From Streptomyces formicae (GTDB taxonomy: Bacteria > Actinomycetota > Actinomycetes > Streptomycetales > Streptomycetaceae), in the NCBI RefSeq assembly GCF_002556545.1, contig NZ_CP022685.1, positions 1,798,001 to 1,862,000 on the forward strand: DNA of 64,000 bases, given 5' to 3'. A model generated the notes under the pieces. The model was not told the origin of the DNA, ran no database searches, and saw nothing but the letters and a program-made list of their open reading frames with translations. The stretch's first letter is position 1; each line of letters begins with the position of its first letter. This document shows, in pieces, positions 37,016 to 43,854 of the stretch. The position numbers and the translations under genes are program-made.

Positions 37016-38647
37016 ATGCGTTACGACACCGGGGGCGATCTCCTCGTCGCCGTCCTGCGCGAACTCGGCATCGATACCGTGTTCGGCATCGTCAGCGTGC
37101 ACAATCTGCCGCTGGTCGAGGCCGTCGACCGGGAGCTGCGCTTCGTGCCCGTGCGGCACGAGGCGAGCGCCGTGAACGCCGCCGACGCCTACGGCAGGGC
37201 CCGCGGCTCGATCGGCTGCGCCCTCACCTCGACCGGCACGGGCGCGGGCAACGCCGCGGGCTCGCTCGTCGAGGCGCTCAGCGCGGGCACGTCCGTGCTG
37301 CACGTCACGGGGCAGGTGGAGAGCGCCTACCTGGGCAGCGGGCGCGGCTTCATCCACGAGACCAAGGACCAGCTCGGCATGCTGAGGGCCGTGTCGGCGT
37401 ACGCGGCCACCGTGCCGTCGGCCGCCGAGGCGGGCCGGGTGCTGCGCGAGGCGGCCCGCGCGGCGCTCGCCGCACCGGGCGGTCCCGCGAGCGTGGAGTG
37501 GCCGGTCGACCTCCAGTACGCGGCGCAGACCGATGCCGCGATCGACCTGCCCGAGCCGATCTTCACGCCGCCGCTCGGCGCCGAACTCGCCGCGGCCGGA
37601 GAGCTGTTGGCCGCCGCGAGGCGCCCCCTCGTCTGGGCGGGCGGCGGCGCCGTCCGCGCGGGCGCCGCGCTCTCCGAGCTGCTCGACGCCACCGGGGCAG
37701 GGCTGCTCACCTCCAACTCGGGGCGCGGCACCGTCCCCGAGGACGACCCGCGCGTCATCGGGAACTTCGCCACCACCCCGGCAGGGCGCGCGCTGCTCGC
37801 CGACGCCGACCTGCTCCTCACCGTCGGCACGCACTTCCGCTCCAACGAGACCGCCGACTACGGCCTGCGGCTGCCCGCCGCACACGTCCAGATCGACGTC
37901 GACCCGGCCGCGCTCGGCCGCGTCTACCCGGCGACGCACGCCCTGTGCGGCAACGCGTCGGACGTCCTCGCGGCGCTCCTTCCGTACGCGGGGCGCGGCT
38001 CCGCCGAGTCCGGCTGGGACACCCGCATCGCCGCCGTACGCGCGGAGGTACGGGCGAATCTGCGCGACGCCATCGGTCCGCAGGCCGCGATCTGCGACGC
38101 CGTCAGGGCCGCGCTGCCGCGCGAGGCGGTCGTCGCCCGCGATGTGACGATCCCGTCCAGCAGCTGGGGCAACCGGCTCCTGGAGATGTACGACCCGCGT
38201 GACAACGTCTTCCCGCGCGGCGGCGGCATCGGGCAGGGCCTGGGCATGGGCATCGGCGCCGCGCTCGGCCGCCCCGAGGCACCCACGGTGGTCCTTGCGG
38301 GCGACGGCGGGCTCGCGGTGCACCTGGGCGAGCTGCTCACGCTCGCCCAGGAGCGGCCGAGGCTGACCCTGATCGTCTTCAACGACGGCGGCTACGGCGT
38401 GCTCCGCAACATGCAGGACCGCTACAGCGAGCGCCGCTCGGGCGTCGACCTGGCCACCCCCGACTTCGCGCTCCTCGCCAGGGCCTGCGGGCTCGCGTAC
38501 GACAGGATCGCCGCCGAGGAGCACGCGGCGCCCGTGATCGGCCGGGCCGTCGCGTCCCACGGGCCGACCCTCGTCGAGGTCGACCTGGCCGGGCTCGGGC
38601 CGATGAAGAACCCGTTCACCCCGCCGGTCAAGATCCCCGGCCAGTGA
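37016..38647 (+). CDS. Thiamine-diphosphate-dependent enzyme (decarboxylase/synthase family)
   Basis: The 543-residue protein has the full three-domain ThDP-enzyme layout: N-terminal Pyr domain with catalytic Glu49 in VRHEASAVNAADAYGR, central domain (SGRGTVPEDDPRVIGNF) and C-terminal PP domain with the GDGGLAVHLGELLTLAQ to FNDGGYG cofactor motif. Relatives include benzoylformate and phenylpyruvate decarboxylases and acetolactate synthases. In this operon it probably decarboxylates or ligates a 2-keto acid. ATG 37016 has TGAGGAG upstream. Confidence 0.9.
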   Translation: MRYDTGGDLLVAVLRELGIDTVFGIVSVHNLPLVEAVDRELRFVPVRHEASAVNAADAYGRARGSIGCALTSTGTGAGNAAGSLVEALSAGTSVLHVTGQVESAYLGSGRGFIHETKDQLGMLRAVSAYAATVPSAAEAGRVLREAARAALAAPGGPASVEWPVDLQYAAQTDAAIDLPEPIFTPPLGAELAAAGELLAAARRPLVWAGGGAVRAGAALSELLDATGAGLLTSNSGRGTVPEDDPRVIGNFATTPAGRALLADADLLLTVGTHFRSNETADYGLRLPAAHVQIDVDPAALGRVYPATHALCGNASDVLAALLPYAGRGSAESGWDTRIAAVRAEVRANLRDAIGPQAAICDAVRAALPREAVVARDVTIPSSSWGNRLLEMYDPRDNVFPRGGGIGQGLGMGIGAALGRPEAPTVVLAGDGGLAVHLGELLTLAQERPRLTLIVFNDGGYGVLRNMQDRYSERRSGVDLATPDFALLARACGLAYDRIAAEEHAAPVIGRAVASHGPTLVEVDLAGLGPMKNPFTPPVKIPGQ

Positions 38648-38662
38648 GGAGGAGCGACCCCC

Positions 38663-39604
38663 ATGAGTGAGCACGAAGGCGAACTCGGCCTGCTGGTGCG
38701 CCGCATGACCTGGGAGGCGGACGGAGTCCTCTCCGTCGAACTCGCCCACCCCGAGGGCAAACCGCTGCCCGCCTGGAGCCCCGGCGCCCACCTCGACGTC
38801 CACGTGGGCGGGCGGATCCGCCAGTACAGCCTGTGCGGCGATCCGCGCGACCCGGGCGTCTACCGCGTCGCGGTCCTGGACGAACCCACGTCGCGCGGCG
38901 GTTCACGCCACGTCCACACGCGGCTGCGCCCCGGCCAGCAGGTGACCGTCTCCGCGCCGCGCAACCACTTCGCGCTCCAGGACGCGCCGTCCTACGTGTT
39001 CGTCGCGGGCGGCATCGGCATCACCCCGATCCTGGCCATGGCCCGCGAGGCGGCGCGGCGCGGGGCCGACTGGCGCATGGTCTACGGCGGGCGCACCCGG
39101 CGGTCGATGGCGTTCACCGACGAACTGGACGCGCTGGGCGGTGACGTGACCGTCGTGCCGCAGGACGAGTGCGGGCACATCGACCTGGCCGCCGCGCTCG
39201 CCGGGATCTCCGGCGACACGCTCGTCTACTGCTGCGGCCCCGAGCCGCTGCTCGCCGCCGTGGAGGCCGTCTGCCCCGCGAACCGGCTGCGCGTGGAGCG
39301 GTTCGCCGCGCCCGTCGTGACGCGGAACGGTGACGACGACGCGTTCGAGGTGGAGTGCCGCGCTTCCGGACGCACGCTCTCCGTCGGCGCCGACACGTCC
39401 ATCCTGCAGGCCGCCGAGGCCGCGGGCCTCACCGTCACCAGCTCCTGCCAGGAAGGCATCTGCGGCAGCTGCGAGACCCGCGTGCTCGAAGGCACCCCCG
39501 ACCACCGCGACTTCCTGCTCAGCGACGCCGAGCACGCCGCCAACGCCTCGATGATGATCTGCGTCTCGCGCTGCGCGTCGGGCCGCCTCGTCCTCGACCT
39601 GTGA
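38663..39604 (+). CDS. Rieske oxygenase reductase, VanB/phthalate dioxygenase reductase type
   Basis: The 313-residue reductase carries flavin-binding RQYSLCGDP near residue 53, the NAD region VFVAGGIGITPILAMAR and a C-terminal plant-type 2Fe-2S domain with C-x4-C-x2-C (CQEGICGSC) plus a distal Cys. This is the FMN/NAD/2Fe-2S order of class IA reductases. It would deliver electrons from NADH to the Rieske oxygenase two genes downstream. The gene follows the ThDP enzyme by 15 bases. Confidence 0.93.
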   Translation: MSEHEGELGLLVRRMTWEADGVLSVELAHPEGKPLPAWSPGAHLDVHVGGRIRQYSLCGDPRDPGVYRVAVLDEPTSRGGSRHVHTRLRPGQQVTVSAPRNHFALQDAPSYVFVAGGIGITPILAMAREAARRGADWRMVYGGRTRRSMAFTDELDALGGDVTVVPQDECGHIDLAAALAGISGDTLVYCCGPEPLLAAVEAVCPANRLRVERFAAPVVTRNGDDDAFEVECRASGRTLSVGADTSILQAAEAAGLTVTSSCQEGICGSCETRVLEGTPDHRDFLLSDAEHAANASMMICVSRCASGRLVLDL

Positions 39605-39623
39605 TTCCCCACCGGAGGCAACA

Positions 39624-39848
39624 GTGACCACCACCTGGCCGTATCTGGACGTCCACCAGTCCCGTACGCACGAGCCGACCCCCTACGAGTACAAGCTCGC
39701 CGCCACCCTCGAAGAGGTCTTCACCAAGGACGGACATGAACTCGCCGACGTCGTAAGCGGCTTGAACGCCCGACAGGTGCACGCGCCGGACGGCGCCCCG
39801 TGGACCGAGGAGTCCTTCCGCGCCGAGATGAACCGACTGGGAGCGTGA
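39624..39848 (+). CDS. Small recombinase-like helix-turn-helix protein (74 aa)
   Basis: The start is GTG 39624 behind CCGGAGG. The 74-residue product has a C-terminal half (residues 45-74) resembling the DNA-binding segment of large serine recombinases: LNARQVHAPDG followed by PWTEESFRAEMNRLGA. There is no catalytic domain. It lies between the reductase and the Rieske oxygenase, 19 and 5 bases away, so it is expressed with them. I do not know its function; a small accessory subunit or a transcription cofactor are both open. Confidence 0.72.
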   Translation: MTTTWPYLDVHQSRTHEPTPYEYKLAATLEEVFTKDGHELADVVSGLNARQVHAPDGAPWTEESFRAEMNRLGA

Positions 39849-39853
39849 CCGAG

Positions 39854-40900
39854 ATGAGCACCCCGACCGCCGCCGCCGACCACCTCTACGCCACCGGCCT
39901 GCGCAACCAGTGGCACCCCGTCGTGCCCTCGTCCTTCGTCGCGCCCGGCGCGATGCGCAAGGTCACCGCCCTCGGCGAGCAGTGGCTCCTGTTCCGCCGC
40001 TCCGACGGCACCCTCGCGATGCTCGCCGACCGCTGCCCGCACCGCGGCGCGCCCCTCTCCCTGGGCAAACACCTGGGCGACCGGGTGGCGTGCTGGTACC
40101 ACGGCGTGGAGGTCGAGACCGACGGCACCGTCTCCTCCGTACCGGGCCTGCCCGGCTGCAACCTGGAGGGCAGGAAGCTGGTCACCTCGCTGCCGGTGCG
40201 CGAGATCGGCGGCGCGGTCCTCGCCTACTTCGGCGACGAGCAGCACCCCGAACCGGCCGGACTGACCCTGCCCGAGCCGCTCACCGACCCCGACGTGGAC
40301 GCGATCCTCTGCTACGCGGAGTGGAACGGCCCCTGGCGGTTCGCGGTGGAGAACCTGCTCGACCCGATGCACGGCGCGTTCCTGCACCACGAGTCGCACA
40401 CGATGTACGACGGCGACACCACCGCCAAGTTCCGCATCCGCGAGACGGACCGCGGCTACTTCTTCGAGAAGACCGACCAGCGGGGCGTCAACTTCGACTG
40501 GGTCGAGCTGTGCCGCACCGGCGTGGACTGGGTGGACCTGACCATCCCGTACCCGCCGTCGGCCGGGCCGGGGGGTCCCTTCGGGATCGTCGGCATGGTC
40601 TGCCCGGTCGACGAGAACCGCACGGGTGTCTTCTTCTGGCGCTACCGCCGCGTGACGGGCTGGCAGCGCGACACCTGGCGCTTCCTCTACAAGACCCTCA
40701 TCGAGGAGCGCCACTGGCAGGTGCTCGAACAGGACCGGGTGATGCTGGAGGCCATGCCCGCCGACGCCGACCAGCGGGAGAACCTCTACCAGCACGACCT
40801 GGGCGTGGTGCGGCTGCGCCGGATGTACCGCGCCGAGGCCGAGGCCCAGGCGCGGGCCGCTCAGCCCGCGGCGCCCGCGCGCTCCTCGTCCGCCTCCTGA
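39854..40900 (+). CDS. Rieske non-heme iron oxygenase, alpha subunit
   Basis: The 348-residue oxygenase has the Rieske 2Fe-2S motif C-x-H (CPHRGAPLSLG) and C-x2-H (CWYHG) near residues 56-80. The mononuclear iron site has DPMHGAFLHHESH near residue 172, with a further acidic ligand expected near the C-terminus. With the VanB-type reductase it should hydroxylate or O-demethylate an aromatic acid or ring. ATG 39854 is preferred over GTG 39845 because the GGGAG site is only one base from the GTG. Its last 40 bases overlap the end of the convergent MarR gene. Confidence 0.92.
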   Translation: MSTPTAAADHLYATGLRNQWHPVVPSSFVAPGAMRKVTALGEQWLLFRRSDGTLAMLADRCPHRGAPLSLGKHLGDRVACWYHGVEVETDGTVSSVPGLPGCNLEGRKLVTSLPVREIGGAVLAYFGDEQHPEPAGLTLPEPLTDPDVDAILCYAEWNGPWRFAVENLLDPMHGAFLHHESHTMYDGDTTAKFRIRETDRGYFFEKTDQRGVNFDWVELCRTGVDWVDLTIPYPPSAGPGGPFGIVGMVCPVDENRTGVFFWRYRRVTGWQRDTWRFLYKTLIEERHWQVLEQDRVMLEAMPADADQRENLYQHDLGVVRLRRMYRAEAEAQARAAQPAAPARSSSAS

Positions 40901-41421
40901 GGCGCGTCCGATTCCGTGATGGACCGCTCCAGCTTGGACATCAGCCGGGCCAGCTGGCGGCACTCGGCGGGCGAGAGCCCGCCGAGCATCCGGCGCTCGT
41001 TGTCGAGGTGCTCGGCGAACACCTCGTCGATCTTGGCGAGCCCGGTGTCCGTGAGCCGCGAGTAGACGACGCGGCGGTCCTCCGCGTCGCGCTCGCGCAC
41101 GATCAGGCCGTCCTTCTCCAGGCGGTCGATGCGCAGCGTCACCCCGGCCGACGAGACCAGGCCGGAGTCGGCGAGCTGGCCCGCCGTGAGCCGGTAGGGC
41201 GCCCCCGCCCTGCGCAACGCGGTCAGCACGTCGAACCCGGCGACCGCGAGGCCGTGCCGCTCGATCGCCGAGGTGAGCCGGGTGTTGTACCGGATGAAGG
41301 TGCGGTGAAGGCGGGCCAGGACCTCCAGGGGCGCGGTGTCGAGGTCGGGCCGCTCCCGCGCCCAGTCCTCGATGATCGACGCCACCGCGTCCGGCTGGTG
41401 CGCCGCCTTCTTCCCGGCCAT
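40861..41421 (-). CDS. MarR-family transcriptional regulator
   Basis: This 186-residue winged-helix regulator has YRLTAGQLADSGLVSSAGVTLRIDRLEKDGLIVRERDAEDRRVVYSRL-like content (recognition helix around SSAGVTLRIDRLEKDG and the D-x-R wing). The ATG at 41421 has GGAGG ten bases upstream; in-frame ATG 41460 lacks such a site. It is read against the catabolic operon and its 3' end overlaps the Rieske gene. A 14-bp motif 63 bases upstream matches those in the MFS/ALDH promoter region, which makes it the best candidate repressor of the pathway, with a ring compound as inducer. Confidence 0.9.
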   Translation of the reverse strand: MAGKKAAHQPDAVASIIEDWARERPDLDTAPLEVLARLHRTFIRYNTRLTSAIERHGLAVAGFDVLTALRRAGAPYRLTAGQLADSGLVSSAGVTLRIDRLEKDGLIVRERDAEDRRVVYSRLTDTGLAKIDEVFAEHLDNERRMLGGLSPAECRQLARLMSKLERSITESDAPQEADEERAGAAG

Positions 41422-41483
41422 CTGTCGCCGCCCTCCGTGCCGTCCGCCGTCCGGGTCCATGGTCAGCCGGGCCCGTACGGAAA

Positions 41484-41497
41484 TCTTAGCCCTCAAG
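41484..41497. promoter_or_regulatory. Operator-like site O4 upstream of the MarR gene
   Basis: TCTTAGCCCTCAAG matches 11 of 14 bases of site O1 at 30803-30816. It lies in the divergent region between the MarR and GntR genes, closer to MarR, and suits autoregulation. Confidence 0.5.
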
Positions 41498-41546
41498 GAT
41501 CACGGGCAATCCCCGCACCCTGGTGCGCAACGGCTGCGTGACGGGC

Positions 41547-41571
41547 CATAATCGCCTGATACATCGGATGT
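41547..41571 (+). promoter_or_regulatory. Possible -10 and palindrome before the GntR gene
   Basis: CATAAT (41547-41552) is a possible -10 element. Nine bases later comes ACATC-G-GATGT (41561-41571), a perfect palindrome where a repressor would block transcription. Confidence 0.35.
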
Positions 41572-41579
41572 CTTTCCGG

Positions 41580-41615
41580 CACCTTTGATCCGACACCTTT
41601 GACACGCACCTTTGA
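41580..41615. repeat. Three CACCTTTGA direct repeats before the GntR gene
   Basis: CACCTTTGA occurs at 41580-41588, 41594-41602 and 41607-41615, a period of 13-14 bp, ending 19 bases before the start codon. The last two copies share the longer CACCTTTGACACG. Confidence 0.75.
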
Positions 41616-41634
41616 CACGTGAGGCGAGGTCCCC

Positions 41635-42306
41635 ATGGCTGTCACCGACGAGGCCATCGAGAAGATCAAGGGCATGATCGTCTCCGGCGCACTGCGTCCC
41701 GGCGACCGGCTGCCCAAGGAGAGCGAGCTCGCCGCCGACCTGGGACTTTCGCGCAACTCCCTGCGTGAGGCGGTGCGCGCGCTCTCGCTGATCCGCATTC
41801 TCGACGTACGCCAGGGCGACGGCACCTACGTCACCAGTCTGGACCCCCAACTCCTCCTCGAGGCCCTGAGTTTCGTCGTCGACTTCCACCGCGACGACAC
41901 GGTCCTGGAGTTCCTCGCGGTGCGCCGGATCCTGGAGCCCGCGGCGACGGCGATGGCCTGCGCGCGCATCACCGAGGCCGAACTGGACACGCTGACGCAG
42001 CAGTTGGACGCCCTGGGGGCGACGCCGTCCGTGGAGGAGCTGGTCGCCTGCGACCTGGAGTTCCACCGGGGCATCGTGCAGTCCTCCGGCAACTCGGTGC
42101 TCTGCTCCCTCCTCGACGGCCTCTCGGGACCCACCACCCGGGCCCGCGTCTGGCGCGGCCTGACCCAGGAGGACGCCGTCAGCCGGACCCTCCACGAGCA
42201 CCGCGCGATCCTCACCGCGCTGCGCGACCGTGACGCCGAGGCGGCCAGGTCGTGGGCGACGGTGCACATCGCGAGCGTGGAACAGTGGCTGCGCTCCACC
42301 CTGTGA
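41635..42306 (+). CDS. GntR/FadR-family transcriptional regulator
   Basis: The 223-residue regulator has an N-terminal GntR winged helix (GALRPGDRLPKESELAADLGLSRNSLREAVRAL region, DVRQGDGTYV) and a FadR-type all-helical effector domain (FLAVRRILEPAATAMA, DLEFHRGIV, HRAILTALRDRDAEAA) with His residues suitable for a metal or organic-acid ligand. Members often respond to carboxylic acids. It lies at the right edge of the catabolic block and may control it or an outside target. The CACCTTTGA repeats just upstream are a likely control element. Confidence 0.88.
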   Translation: MAVTDEAIEKIKGMIVSGALRPGDRLPKESELAADLGLSRNSLREAVRALSLIRILDVRQGDGTYVTSLDPQLLLEALSFVVDFHRDDTVLEFLAVRRILEPAATAMACARITEAELDTLTQQLDALGATPSVEELVACDLEFHRGIVQSSGNSVLCSLLDGLSGPTTRARVWRGLTQEDAVSRTLHEHRAILTALRDRDAEAARSWATVHIASVEQWLRSTL

Positions 42307-42433
42307 GCATGAGTGACGCGCGGGTGACCTGGGCAGTGTTCCCGTCACTCCCCCACGCAAGGGGGCTGCGGAGGGCCCCTGCCGACGCCGTAAGGTTGGG
42401 GCGTACGCAAGGGAACGTCGGAAGGAGGCCTGG

Positions 42434-43531
42434 GTGATCGAGCTCGAGGGGGTTCCCGAGCTGGTCGACCCGGTCATGGTGGCCGCGTTCGAGGGCTGGA
42501 ACGACGCCGGCGACGCCGCCTCCACCGCGGTCGCGCATCTCGACAAGGAGTGGAAAGGCGAGGTGTTCGCGGCGCTGGACGCCGAGGACTACTACGACTT
42601 CCAGGTCAACCGGCCCACCGTCTGGCTCGACGGCGGGGTGCGCAGGATCACGTGGCCCACGACCCGCCTCTCGGTGGTGCGCGTGGGCGGCGACAAGCCG
42701 CGCGACCTGGTCCTGGTCCGCGGCATCGAGCCGTCCATGCGCTGGCGCTCGTTCTGCAACGAGATCCTGGGCTTCGCGCACGAGCTGGGCGTCGAACTGG
42801 TCGTGATCATGGGTGCGCTGCTCGGCGACACCCCGCACACCCGTCCGGTGCCGGTCAGCGGCGTCACCTCCGACCCGGATCTGGCCCGCACGATGGACCT
42901 GGAGGAGACCAAGTACGAGGGCCCGACGGGCATCGTCGGCATCCTCCAGGAGGCCTGCACGCACGCGGGCGTCCCCGCCGTCAGCCTCTGGGCCGCCGTC
43001 CCGCACTACGTGTCGCAGCCGCCCAACCCCAAGGCGACGCTGGCGCTCCTCAACCGCCTGGAAGACCTCATCGACCTGCGCATCCCGCTGGGCGAGCTGG
43101 CCGAGGACGCGCGCGCCTGGCAGGTGGGCGTGGACCAGCTGGCCGCCGAGGACAGCGAGGTCGCCGAGTACGTCCAGTCCCTCGAGGAGGCCCGGGACAC
43201 CGCGGAGCTCCCCGAGGCGTCGGGCGAGGCCATCGCCCGCGAGTTCGAGCGCTATCTGCGCCGCCGCGACGGCGGCGGGCCGCCGGGCCCCGGCCAGACC
43301 GCGGGCCACGCCACGGACGGCGAAGGCGCCGCCTACCTGCGCGATACGCCGAGCGAGCGCACCCGGCCGCCGAAGCCGAAGCCCTCGCAGCGCCCGACGG
43401 AGCAGGGGGCAGGAGGGCCGGAGGGCACCAGCGGCCCCGAGGACGCCGAGAGCTCCGGGCCCGCCGCGAGCGGTGACGACGACAGTGACGATTCGGGCGA
43501 TTCCGGTACGGCCGAGTCCTCGGACGACTGA
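42434..43531 (+). CDS. parJ: PAC2-family protein, probable ParJ homologue
   Basis: The 365-residue protein has an N-terminal PAC2 (proteasome-assembly-chaperone-like) fold: VAAFEGWNDAGDAASTA, LVLVRGIEPSMRWRSF and the ALLGDTPHTRPVPVSG loop. An acidic, disordered tail of about 80 residues rich in Asp, Ser, Glu and Pro follows. Actinobacteria keep such a gene between gylB and mshC; from memory the S. coelicolor one (SCO1662, ParJ) controls ParA polymerisation during sporulation. The GTG start has GGAAGGAGG. A TAAGGT hexamer at 42391-42396 may be its -10. The symbol rests on family and position. Confidence 0.7.
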   Translation: MIELEGVPELVDPVMVAAFEGWNDAGDAASTAVAHLDKEWKGEVFAALDAEDYYDFQVNRPTVWLDGGVRRITWPTTRLSVVRVGGDKPRDLVLVRGIEPSMRWRSFCNEILGFAHELGVELVVIMGALLGDTPHTRPVPVSGVTSDPDLARTMDLEETKYEGPTGIVGILQEACTHAGVPAVSLWAAVPHYVSQPPNPKATLALLNRLEDLIDLRIPLGELAEDARAWQVGVDQLAAEDSEVAEYVQSLEEARDTAELPEASGEAIAREFERYLRRRDGGGPPGPGQTAGHATDGEGAAYLRDTPSERTRPPKPKPSQRPTEQGAGGPEGTSGPEDAESSGPAASGDDDSDDSGDSGTAESSDD

Positions 43532-43537
43532 CGCGGC

Positions 43538-43581
43538 CGAGCGCACGGCACGCCATGTGCGAGCGCACGGCACGCCATGTG
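43538..43581. repeat. Perfect 22-bp tandem duplication
   Basis: Two identical 22-bp copies (43538-43559 and 43560-43581) abut each other just after the PAC2 gene and directly before its terminator. Absence of any mismatch suggests a recent slippage or duplication event. The copies hold no obvious coding sequence. Confidence 0.9.
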
Positions 43582-43583
43582 AA

Positions 43584-43611
43584 GGGGCGACACCCACGAG
43601 GGTGCCGCCCC
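43584..43611 (+). terminator. Hairpin terminator after the PAC2 gene
   Basis: GGGGCG (43584-43589) pairs with CGCCCC (43606-43611), and after one mismatch CACCC pairs with GGGTG around a four-base loop. The remaining bases up to 43854 show no further gene or clear promoter. Confidence 0.75.
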
Positions 43612-43854
43612 TCGCGCTGCCCCCTCCCCGCACCAGCCCCCCTCGCACCACTGACACCCTCGTACGAGTTTGGCGTGTTGAGGGCGTGACATCGCCTTCC
43701 GGCCGAATTGCCCGGGCTTCCCTTTTCAACTTCTCTTCAAACGCTGTTGCGCAAAAGAGGGGTGGACGAGTCGGCGCGCCAGTAGCAAGGTGTGCCCCGA
43801 AGGCGCGGCTGCGCAGAGCACGGCACCCGAAGGACCGAAGGGAGCGGTGAAGCG

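Noticed and set aside
36953..38803. Long minus-strand open frame over the ThDP gene
   Set aside because: It mirrors codon bias of the ThDP enzyme, which has complete catalytic motifs in the plus frame.
39624..39848. Remnant of a mobile element
   Set aside because: The ORF is intact, has its own ribosome-binding site and sits within tight operon spacing. No other recombinase sequence is nearby.
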